This document shows, in pieces, positions 10,388 through 20,500 of a DNA stretch of 64,000 nt. The notes under the pieces are model-generated. The model did not search any database and was not told the DNA's origin. It saw nothing but the letters and a program-made list of their open reading frames with translations. Positions within the stretch are counted from its first letter, which is position 1, and the number at the start of each line of letters is the position of its first letter. Origin of the DNA: Argyresthia goedartella (Eukaryota; Arthropoda; Insecta; Lepidoptera; Argyresthiidae); NCBI GenBank assembly GCA_949825045.1, contig OX463827.1, positions 2,936,501-3,000,500 on the forward strand, read 5' to 3'. A program made the position numbers and the translations under genes.

Positions 10388-12408
10388 ATGTCGTTATCTG
10401 AAATCCAGAAGGGTGTTTCTAAGGAACTCAGATGGTTTTCCTCCGCACACGGTCTGATAGACCGTTTAGATAGGCATGATGTGGTATTGGAGCGGTCTAT
10501 GGACGTTAAGGAACGTTACAACAGGGTGCTCGAATTGTCCGCGCAGGCGGAATCAGTTGATGGTTGCGCACCTGACAGGCTGTCACGGTTGCTAGGGGAT
10601 GTCGACCAGTGTATGGAGATGGCAGCTGCTATCACGCAGAAGGCTGCGGACATACGTAGGCAGCGCGAGTCCAGCCATGGTGGTGACATTGAAGCACCTC
10701 TGCCGCATCAGGGATCGGGGACCAGGTTACCCGTTATAACTATGCCTACTTTTGACGGAGTGTCCGGTGAATGGATGAGCTTCATCAATCTGTTCGACAG
10801 TTTGGTGCACATGCGATCGGACATTACCAAGTCTGTCAAAATGGCTCAGCTGGTGGCAGCATTGAGGGGTGAGCCCAGGGAGCTGGTCGCTCATTTGACA
10901 GTTACGGAGGGTAACTATGAAACGGCCAGGCAATTGTTGGTCAGACGTTACCACAACAAACGGAGGTTGGCCGATGCCCAACTGAACCGTTTGTTTAGCA
11001 TCCCGGTTGTGAACAAGGTCGGGGCCATACAGACGGAGGTTTTGAACCCGTTGTTGTCCGTCACCAAGGCCCTAGAGAATCTTGGACTTCCGGTTGGTGA
11101 ATGGTCCTACCTACTGCTGTACATTGTACTTTCCCGCCTACCCGCTGACGTGCAGACTCGTTTCGAACAGTCTCACGGGAGGTCGGCCGAGGACCTGCCC
11201 GCCTTCTCCGACTTGGTCGGATTTTTGGAAGAGGAGGCTCGACGGGCAGAGAATTTGGGGTTGACGGCCACCCATCCTTCGGAGCCACAGAGAGCTGCCG
11301 GGAGCGCTGTGAGTAGGGGCCCTCCGACGAGGAAGGACCGCACCAACCGGCAGTCGTATGGGACTGTGAGTGCATTGACCCCACATATTGAGACCTGCCC
11401 ATGTTGTAGGCAGATTGGCCATGCTGTGGCCGATTGCAATAAGTTCGGGGAACTTAGGGTTGAGGGACGGCGCCGGATGGCCAAGCAGCGGAGCTGGTGT
11501 TTCCTGTGCCTCGGGCCACACATGGCTAGGGACTGCACGCGCACTAAATTGTGCGGATATTGTGGTGGGGCCCACAACAATCTGTTGTGCATGAACCGGT
11601 CCGGCCAACAGCCACCACAGGGCCGTACCCAGGGTGACACGGCATGGGGCCCTGAGAATTCGTTTGCGACTCGGAGCGCAACTCAGGAGCCAACGTCCCC
11701 ACGTCCACAGGGCCGTACCCAGGGTGATACGGAATGGGGCCCTGAGAATTTGTTTGCGACTTGGAGCGCAACTCAGGGGCCAGCGTCCCCACGTGCACAG
11801 GGTAGTACTAGGGTGCGGGGCCGCACTCAGGGTCATCACATGGGGGCCCTGAGTTTTCGGTTGCGACTCAGCATCCGACTCAGCGGGCAATGGGGCCACA
11901 AGCGCGCAGCCACCCAAGGGTGCAGGGCCGCACTCAGGGTCATCACATGGGGGGCCCTGAGTTTTCGGTTACGACTCAGCATCCGACTCAGCGGGCAATG
12001 GGGCCACAAGCACGCGGCCACCCAGGGGTGCAGGGCCGCACTCAGGGTCATCACATGGGGGGCCCTGAGTTTTCGGTTGCGACTCAGCATCCGACTCAGC
12101 GGCACATTGGGTGTGTTGAGCAGGCCGTAACGGGCGGGTGGCATGGGACAACTTCGAGCTATGCGGATGCGGCTCGGACGCCGCCTCAGTTGTCGCCCCG
12201 CTCGTCGCCTCGTCCTCGTCGGTCGCATGTGATGTCCCCCCCGCTCATGGAGCGGCCACGGTTGAATTCACGCCCACAACCCTTCGGGGGGCGTCGTAGG
12301 GTGGCAATGGAACCGGCGCGTGGGCCATTTGTACAATGGGACCCTCTGGCGTATAGCTGCCTACCTGATCGGTTACAGGCACCGTGGGGCCCCGGGGGCC
12401 CTCGCTAG
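10388..12408 (+). pseudogene. BEL/Pao gag, frameshifted
   Basis: It encodes a Gag-like nucleocapsid protein. The N-terminal part has a helical region, then PTFDGVSGEWMSFINLF at about residue 118, typical of the DUF1759 capsid region of Pao-type gag. Three zinc knuckles follow: C-x2-C-x4-H-x4-C, then two C-x2-C-x3-H-x4-C. The C-terminal third is built of repeats (QGRTQGDTAWGPEN and QGRTQGHHMGGPEF types). A run of five G near 11842, where the sister units and the other copy have six, shifts the frame. The downstream half therefore continues in the other frame to the UAG at 12406-12408. In the first frame the protein ends aberrantly at 12130. Confidence 0.9.
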
Positions 12409-13845
12409 GAATTTGCGGCCCAACAATTTGTTACCCCCCAACCGGAGACGGTGGTGTTACCGATCGCCTCTGTGCTTGTTTGGGATTTGGCGGGCAACCC
12501 AACATACGTTCGCGCCCTATTAGATTCTGGAGCTCAGGGCTGCATTGTATCGAACGATTTAGCGAAATGGTTGGGCCTCAATATAAATAATGTATCGCTG
12601 CCGAGGAAATTGGTCCCTGCTGGGGATTACAGGGCAACCCTTCACGGGTTTTGTGATGCCTCTGAACGAGGGTTTGCGGCAGCGGTTTATTTGCGAACCG
12701 TCACCTCCACCGGGGAGGTCGACGTGCGTTTGGTTTTGGCAAAAAGCAAGGTAGCGCCTATTCGGACAAGGATGACGATTCCAAAACTGGAACTGTCCGG
12801 GGCTGCTCTTTTGACCAAACTTTTGAATCACATTCTAACAGTGTTGCGTGGGTCAGTGGTTTTGGAGGATACGGTGTACGCGTGGACGGACATCCAGATT
12901 GTTTTGTGCTGGCTGAAGGCTTCGGTCCATACCTTAGAGGTTTTTGTTGCGAACCGTGTCTCCCAGATTGTGTCGTCTGAGGTCCCACTGACTTGGAGAC
13001 ATGTACCAGGAGAATTGAACCCGTCTGATTGTGCATCCAGGGGATGTCGGGCTCCTGAACTCGAGCTCGTTGCTGATCTCTCGACAGAGGCTTTCATTGC
13101 TTGTTTGGATAGGTTTGTTTCTCGAAGGGGACTTCCAACTTTGATCCGCTCTGATAACGGCACTAACTACATCGGTGCGGAACGATGCTTACGAGAGATA
13201 GTCAACTTTTTGAATGTAAATAAAGTGGATATTGGAACGGCCCTCTCCCGTCGGGGTATACAGTGGACCTTCAGCCCACCGAGTTGCCCCCACTGGGGTG
13301 GGATTTTTGAGGCCGTAGTTAAGTCAGCTAAGACGCACTTGGGGCGTATAGTAGGTCAGACCGCGCTGACTTTTGAGGAGCTCGCGACATTGTTTTGTAA
13401 GATCGAGGCCGTTCTCAATTCGCGACCGTTGTGTCCGCTCAGCTCGGATCCAAATGACCTGGAGGCTCTGACCCCAGGCCATTTCTTGATAGGACAGCCA
13501 CTTAACGCGTTGCCCGAGCACCCCTTCGAGGGAGTGAAATTGTATCGGTTGTCAAGGTATCAGATGTTGCAGCAGTTTACTCAGAATTTCTGGAAGCGTT
13601 GGTCGCTCGAGTATCTGCATATCTTACAACAGCGCCTTAAGTGGACTGACAAAACCAGCCCCCCTAGTGTTGGTGACCTCGTGCTGGTTAAGGATGCTAA
13701 CCTACCGCCACTACGTTGGCGCAGGGGGCGCATTGTTAACTTGTTCCCTGGCAAGGACGGGACCCCCCGGTCTGCAGAGGTTCTAGTAGGAGGCTCGGTA
13801 CTAAAACGAGCGGTAGCAACGTTGTCTCGGCTGCCCGTAGATTAA
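12409..13845 (+). pseudogene. BEL/Pao pol lacking RT and the integrase front half
   Basis: It is in the same frame as the gag end and is separated from it only by UAG 12406-12408. The order is an aspartic protease segment with ALLDSGAQGC, then an abrupt join near 12630 to RNase H (HGFCDASERG, PKLELSGA, AWTDIQIVLCWL). The RT palm that should lie between is missing. A second in-frame join at about 13062 runs from the RNase H end (GCRAPEL) into the middle of integrase (LIRSDNGTNY, GGIFEAV). This removes the HHCC zinc site and the first catalytic Asp. The C-terminal PSVGDLVLVKDANLPPLRW region (DUF5641-like) is intact. Confidence 0.92.
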
Positions 13846-13877
13846 GGGACAGGTGGGTGCCTGTCCGGGCGGGTGAT

Positions 13878-14399
13878 TGTTCGATTCAGAATCGATACTC
13901 GATCGATGGTTTCGGAACGGCCATTTTGAATTTGACGGAGCTGCCAACCAAGCAGTTTTTTGACAACTGACAGACGAAAAGCCCCCGCAATGTGACGCGT
14001 ATTGATTTGGGCATTGAAATTAAATCGTAAGCCATCTGGAATTGTATTCGGGCTCCCCTCAGGATTGTCTTATAGCTGAGTGTATTGTGGTTCTCCGAAC
14101 CAGATAAAGTTCGTATTTACGTAACATAACCTGTGTTGGAACACTGTGCGCGTCGAAGCTGGCCTGCCAGCCATACCTGGTTGGCTGAAGAACCTGTCTA
14201 CCAAGAAGAGCCTAGGGTGCACCCAGGCCTTGCAGAGAGACAGGAGTTTGACGGGAACGAAGCACAGACCAGGTCAGATAGAATCTATTTACTTTAGCTC
14301 GGTGAATCGCCGACGTTCTTGCTTCTTGGCATCCGATCGCTACGCTACCTCGTAGCTATGGGCCCCTGCGAGGTCATTGGGTGCCGAGAGGCCTGAACA
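13878..14399 (+). repeat. 3' LTR of BEL/Pao-like copy 1
   Basis: It is 522 bp and about 99 percent identical to the 5' LTR by eye. It ends in CA followed by the TATGG target duplication that restarts the satellite array. Confidence 0.93.
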
Positions 14400-14952
14400 T
14401 ATGGAACAAGTGCGGCTCCGACTCGCACACGTTGGTTCCGTACCATCGTACAAGACAGACACGTTAACTTCCAACCAACCCAACCCCGTTAATATATGGA
14501 ACAAGTGCGGCTCCGACTCGCACACGTTGGTTCCGTACCATCGTACAAGACAGACACGTTAACTTCCAACCAACCCAACCCCGTTAATATATGGAACAAG
14601 TGCGGCTCCGACTCGCACACGTTGGTTCCGTACCATCGTACAAGACACGTTAACTTCCAACCAACCCAACCCCGTTAATATATGGAACAAGTGCGGCTCC
14701 GACTCGCACACGTTGGTTCCGTACCATCGTACAAGACAGACACGTTAACTTCCAACCAACCCAACCCCGTTAATATATGGAACAAGTGCGGCTCCGACTC
14801 GCACACGTTGGTTCCGTACCATCGTACAAGACACGTTAACTTCCAACCAACCCAAACCCGTTAATATATGGAACAAGTGCGGCTCCGACTCGCACACGTT
14901 GGTTCCGTACCATCGTACAAGACAGACACGTTAACTTCCAACCAACCCGACA
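14400..14952. repeat. 91/95-bp satellite array, right part
   Basis: Six further units of the array at 8591-9242 restart in the same orientation and phase directly after the LTR element. The last unit stops at CCAACCAACCCGACAC, where unrelated sequence begins. Confidence 0.94.
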
Positions 14953-14989
14953 CCATTTTGAGGCATTGCGATTTTGAACTTCATGCCAT

Positions 14990-15258
14990 GGTAATAATAT
15001 TAATAATAATAATACCTTGGACACTATTGACACACATTGATGTAGCCCCAAACTAGGATTCCCTGTATCTTGGGTACTAGACAACGATACACATACTTAT
15101 TTAGATAAATATTATACTTAGATAGATAAACCACCATGACTAGGGTTCAAACATCCGTTCTCATCAAACAAATATTTGCCCCCACCGGGACTCTAACCCG
15201 GGACCCTTGGCTTCGTAGGCAGGGTCACTGCCGACTCGGCCATTCGGGTAAGACGGGA
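14990..15258 (-). mobile_element. tRNA-derived SINE, full length
   Basis: Read on the minus strand, the head has an A box (TGGCCGAGTCGG) and a B box (GGTTAGAGTCC). A body follows with ACAGGGAATCCTAGTTTGGG and an ATT-repeat tail at 14992-15013. The head folds like a tRNA but is attached to a repeated body, so this is a SINE, not a tRNA gene. Confidence 0.8.
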
Positions 15259-15342
15259 ATTTGACCGAAATTATCGATTTTTTTAATGACAATTGATTTG
15301 GAAATTCGCAGGGTCAAGCATTTTGAAACGCGTCTCTTCAAT

Positions 15343-15512
15343 CATTATTTGTAGCTGTTAGAAATACACATTCTGTGAAAATTTCAACTCTCTACCATAT
15401 TACTGTTTACATTACATCAGATAGATCCAGATAACGGACATGCAGATAGACGGACAGTGGAGGCTTAGTAATAGGGTCCCATTTGGCACCCTTCGGGTAC
15501 GGAACCCCAAAA
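15343..15512 (-). mobile_element. family 1 interspersed repeat, truncated
   Basis: Minus-strand match to the first half of the 7868-8275 repeat: it ends CACCCTTCGGGTACGGAACC and has GAAAATTTCAACTCTCTACC. The 3' half is absent. Confidence 0.7.
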
Positions 15513-15566
15513 AAGTATATAATAACATAACCGAAATATTAACTTACCCACGACTATAATGAATTG

Positions 15567-15712
15567 TTGTTTATCTATCTAAGTATAATATTTATCTATA
15601 TAAGTATATGTATCGTTGTCTAGTAACCCAAGATACAGGGAATCCTAGTTAGGGGCTAAATCAATGTGTGTAAATGTTGTCCAAGGTATTATTATTATTA
15701 TTACTATTATTG
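15567..15712 (+). mobile_element. tRNA-derived SINE, 5'-truncated
   Basis: Plus-strand copy of the body of the SINE at 14990-15258 (TTATCTATCTAAGTATAATA, then GATACAGGGAATCCTAGTTA), ending in an ATT-repeat tail. The tRNA-like head is missing. Confidence 0.75.
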
Positions 15713-16799
15713 TGAGCCACTATAAGACATCTGCTCTCACTCTAGAGTGACTTGAGGCTCAGTTAGAATTTTAGTAATTTAATTTGGTGGAATATTTTTT
15801 GGAGTCGATTCAACAGTTATAGGGGAAACCAAAATTCAAAAGGAAATTATTTTAGCCATTAAGTGGAACTAAATCTCTAATTCCATTTACATATAGGTAA
15901 CATCATCAGCACTTGTGGAAGACCACTGTAAGAGTTCTTTTCCCATGCAGCCCAACGCTTAAAAGTCATAAAACAAATGGTTTTATAATGGTTCATGAAA
16001 TTCGAGAAAAAGTTTAACAAAAGCAAGGGTTTACCGCCACATGCTAGCTGCAAGGGAAATAAGTTTTAAAGTGGGCTTCCACTTCTGTTACTGATTGTAC
16101 ATATAATTCTAGGTTACTTGAATTGCCGATAACGAAAGAGCCAAATGAAGTATTGTTTGTTTATTTTATAAAATTACTACCTATTACAAATCTGTAACTT
16201 GATAAAACATCCTCCATCACAAAGTAACAACAATATACACAACAGTTAAATACATTTAGATGCCCTACTTATAAACAGGAGACTAGATATACTATCACCA
16301 ACAGCAATACAACAGTGCATTCAATCCAGCAAATCAGGACGCTGTCACAGTATGCCACAATTTTAAAAACATTTCCTTACCACCATCCCATGCCCTCATA
16401 GGGACTCTACTCTACACCATCCCCATCTCAGTTGTACTACACGACATTGGCGCCTCGCTCTGATGACGTCATAGCGTGCGACGCTGTCCTACTGACGCGT
16501 CGAGGTCGGGTGCGAGCGAGAGAGGGAGGTATTTTTTTCTCTCGCGGGTGCCATGTTGACTTTGTGGCGTAGCATGTACGTCTCTTAGACCCGATAGAAA
16601 GCGAGTTAGCACTTAATTCGAGTTAACTTTGACAATCGATAGATATTTTGTATAGAACGTCATCGTTGATCCGAGGTTAGTGCTTGACTCGCCTTTCATC
16701 TTTTGGGCCTCAGACTGCCTTTTTCTTCACCTTCCCCTAACCAATGGAATAGGCTTTAGATCTAGCAACACTAGAGGAACTCAATCGGCGTGGAAACCT
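15713..16799. other. intergenic downstream of gene A
   Basis: No coding region recognised. A GC-rich patch at about 16440-16600 includes the palindrome TGACGTCA (a CRE-type site) near 16464. I cannot link it to a gene. Confidence 0.45.
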
Positions 16800-17412
16800 T
16801 ATGGATTGTCTAGATTCTAGAAGATTGTCCCCTAATGAAAACTGCCTAAAAGGTTCTCCTCTATTCAAAACTTCCTAGAAGATTCTCCTTAATTCAAAAC
16901 TCCCTAGAAGATTCTCCTTTATTCAAAGCTAATTAGAAGTTTCTCCTCTAGTCACATTCGCTTTGAAGTTTCTGCTGTAGTCAAAACTACCTAAAAGATT
17001 CTCATCTAGTCAACGATGCCTAGGATATTCTTCTCTAGTCAAAGCTGCCTAGAAGATTTTCCTCTATTCAAAACTTCTTAGAAGATTCTTCTTTATTCAA
17101 AACTGCCTAGAAGATTCTCCTATATTCAAAACTGCCTAGAAGATTTACCTCTATTAAAAACTTCCTAGAAGATTCACCTCTAGTCAAAATGTCATAGATA
17201 ATTCTCCTTTGGTCAAAACTTCCCAGAAGATTCTCATCTAGTCAAACACCCCAGAAGATTCTCCTCTAGTAAAAACTTCCTAGAAGATTCTCATCTACTC
17301 AAAACATCCCAGAAGATTCTCCTCTAGTCAAAACTTTCTAGAAGATTCTCATCTAGTCAAAACTACCTAGATTATTCTTCTCTACTCTAAACTGCCATGA
17401 AGACTCTCCTCT
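16800..17412. repeat. degenerate 29-30-bp minisatellite with AGAAGATTCT core
   Basis: About 21 units resembling CTAGAAGATTCTCCTCTAGT followed by CAAAACTNC lie immediately downstream of gene A. AGAAGATTCT occurs exactly at least nine times, and each is an inverted pair of GAA/TTC half-sites (nGAAnnTTCn). On the minus strand the repeat contains GTTTTGACTAG, and the stop codon of gene A (17411-17413) is the TAG of such a unit. Confidence 0.85.
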
Positions 17413-17594
17413 AGTCAAACCCATACTTCCTCCTACGATATTTAGTATACGTCTCGTTCCAAAGCCTCACCGAGGGCTCGTTCCACATCGGCGCGGTGGT
17501 GAGTTTTCGGTCTATGACCAGAGCCACTGGGTTGGGTTCCCTGCTGGGGTGCCATCGGATCGGGTGGAGCGACGTGGTGTAGGGTGTTGGGTCG
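17411..17594 (-). CDS. Carboxylesterase A exon 3 (C-terminal)
   Basis: Acceptor TTCCAG|CGACCC restores the codon AGC and then reads DPTPYTTSLHPIRWHP, LVIDRKLTTAPMW and NETYTKYRRKYGFD-stop. This aligns with the last exons of genes B and C (DPTP, RW, VID, KYRRK). A longer reading in another frame (17442-17645) is only a shadow. Confidence 0.92.
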
Positions 17595-20500
17595 CTGGAA
17601 GGGAGAAAAACGTTTATTAATACGCTTGCAAAGTTTCAAAATCAAAGAAATTAAGCGCCATGCCTTTTCATTTAAGGCGTTGGCAGAGGCACAATTGTGC
17701 CCACGTTATTAAGAAGTCTATTTTACCTGATAGACGATCGCCACGCCACAATATAGCGAAATTGCAGGTAGTACCTGGGTTCGATTGGCACTGGACCAGA
17801 TACGTTTTGAGATGAAAAGAAGACAGCAACAAGCACCCAAATGTTGAGAAATGTGGGTGGTCAGAGATGTCGATGATATATAGAGAGCTCCACACTGGTG
17901 TAACAGTTACTATTACTGTTAACTAAATAATATAATCAACCAGTCCGAGTTTTCTCGCTCTTCTTCTTCCACAGTGGTCATAACGTAAAGAAGAAGCTTT
18001 ATACTAGTGGGAATTAGGTAATTGACTTAGGTTGACTAGCTGATTATAGGACTAGGATAAATACTATCTGGCAAAAGGTTGGTTCCACAATAGGGTAAAT
18101 TATATTAAGCAAAAGAATCAATTGTTTACCTGTATTTTGCAAAATTCGTCCACAAACTGACCATCCTCTTGATCATCTTTGTCTCCAAATACCTCGTGGG
18201 CAGAGGAAATGAGTGAGGCTTGAACATATAGAAGAGCTCATCAGCATGAGAAGCTCCTCGTATGAAGCCGAACCTCGATATTATCTTTGGCATATTAATG
18301 TAGCCACTGTACTTGAATAAATAGTAGTAAATAGGCTTATCTGTTGTCTCAGCATACATTCTAGATTCAATCACCGAAGGCATCTTAAAATGGAGGTCGG
18401 AATACAGGTCTACCATATCAGTAATCTTTTCCTTTTTCTCTGAAGAGAAATAATGGGTCTTGATCTTTTCTGCTGTAATATTCTTCTCTTCTGTTGTAGG
18501 GAAAACTAAATCCGGTTGTAGAATATCATTAGTGTCGACGTCTTTAAGTGATGTACCAAAGTCCTTGGCGACGAAGTATATACCTTCGTTATCGTTAAAA
18601 CCAATGATCATTGGCACCTTTGTGTAGTTCCCAGACTTAATAATTTCAGATGGAAACTGGGTAATTATGGGCTCAACTCCGGGTATTTCCTTCTCTATAC
18701 AAGGGACAAAAAGCGTCTCTGCTGTGATATAATTGTGTCCCTTGGAATATTTTATGGCATTGATCAGTTCGTTTGCAGTTTTGTTTGAAAGAACACTGAG
18801 AATTTTGTGAGGGTCTTTGGTATCGTAACCGAATTCTTTGGCTAACGTGCTTGCTGTTTTTATAGGATCATGTTGGAGACCCCATGGAGCCAGAGTTGAT
18901 CCACTTTGAAGTATCGCTTTATGGAATAGTCCCTTAGCAGATGCGGAGAGGATGAGGTGAGATGTGGATACTGCTCCAGCACTCTCTCCAAATACAGTTA
19001 CATTATCAGGATCTCCTCCAAACGCTCTTATGTTATCCTTAATCCACTTCAACGCAGCCACTTGGTCTTTCAACCCAGCGTTGCCTGGAGCCTCTCTTAT
19101 TCCGAGACATAAGAAGCCCTCAACGTTCAGTCTATAGTTTACTCCGACAAACACAACACCATGTTCTACGAAGTAATCTGCACCGTACAGAAAAGCTGTA
19201 CCCGTTCCTTCAAAGAAGCAGCCACCGTGGATGTATACCATCACTGGTAGGCGCTTGTCGGGCTTCAGGCCTGCTGGCGTGTAGACGTTGAGCTTCAGGC
19301 AGTTAGGGCTCCCGAGGACCATGGAGCCGAGCATCTTCTGCGGGCAGCGCGCGTTTTCGTCGACGGCCTCGAAGATCCCGTCCCATGATGGGGGTGGAAG
19401 CGGGGCCTGCATGGAATACAGAAATATTCAAATTAATTAATAAACGTACCTGCTCATAGGACTTGGTGAGGAAGTAAACTAAATCTTTACTGAAAAATGC
19501 CTGAAAGAATTCGCTGACATAATTGCTTGAAATTTGTTGCTCTTTCAAGCTCTTCCGACCGATTATTATGGGATACGAAATAACTGTAGTAATTATTTAC
19601 GCTAAAATTTGAATATTCGTGATTTGTTAATCGTCCCCCACATAATGATTACCTCTTGGTGCTGTAGTTGCTTAGCTGAATGAAATGAGAATACAAATTA
19701 TTCCTGGCAAATCAAGCTATTTACGGTGATAAGGACATCCCTTTAATGTCATTGGAAACGGACAAGGTAAGGACTTCTGCCGTCTATTGTCTTAATTACC
19801 TTTTATCAATACATACCTCTGACCATCGGCAATACTTGTGCGAAATACCTAAACAGAATACGTAAGTACCACACTAAACGGAAAACTAAGTACCTTTGTG
19901 TGCGTGATATAGAGCTCACCTACAATTATCGGTAATTGTTCTAGTGATACGTCATGCGGTAATCATTTGCCTAACTACGTGAAATGACATAAAATTGACC
20001 TTGCTGATGGTTACGAAAAGTCAGGTAAGTTTCAAATATAACTCTGCCACGTTACTTGAATACCTGACGCCAAGTTTCTTGGTGCCTGAGCGAGGCCACC
20101 GTCTCTCTCTGGCCCATGTATGCATCTCTCTTGTTCCCATGCTCCGCGACCCCCTCCAGGCGCGCTCAGGCGCCAAGAGACTGGTAGGTATACCTCGCTG
20201 TAATGCAAGCCTTAGACCAACAAAATGACATCACGAATCCAGTTCGTGTTGTTTGTACATTACATAAAATACATTTATAAACGGGGTTCTGGCCCCACAA
20301 GGAAACCCTGTGTCGCGGAAACCAGAACACACATAAAAGTCGAAGACCTGGGGAATATTTTTTCTTTCTCACCAGCCAGGTTTCGAACTCGGGAGCTCCC
20401 GCTTGGCAGGCAGAAACTCGAGCCCAACATTCTGACTCTACCTTCCTAAAACATTCTTGTGAATATTTTGTATGTCAAGAAAAATATCCACCTGTTATTT

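Larger units (their letters stand above)
9243..14399 (+). mobile_element. BEL/Pao-like LTR retrotransposon copy 1, RT-less
   Basis: A 5157-bp element with LTRs of 525 and 522 bp starts TGTTCGATTC and ends TGAACA. It is flanked by the 5-bp duplication TATGG (9238-9242 and 14400-14404). The LTRs differ at only a handful of positions, so insertion is recent. The order is LTR, possible primer-binding site TGGTAGCAAGAGCG about 4 bases after the LTR, leader, gag, in-frame UAG, protease, RNase H, partial integrase, LTR. Reverse transcriptase is absent. A one-base deletion shifts gag, and a second deletion removes the front of integrase. The copy cannot move by itself. Confidence 0.93.

Noticed and set aside
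11138..11917. 259-residue minus-strand ORF opposite gag
   Set aside because: It is antisense to the repeat-rich gag region, is built of the same repeats and has a homologous shadow in copy 2; no independent coding signal.
16464..16471. CRE palindrome TGACGTCA as a promoter element
   Set aside because: No adjacent gene start could be identified; an isolated 8-mer is weak evidence.
17442..17645. 67-residue ORF at the gene A 3' end
   Set aside because: Different frame from the true last exon; the DPTP...KYRRK frame matches the paralogues and the splice site.
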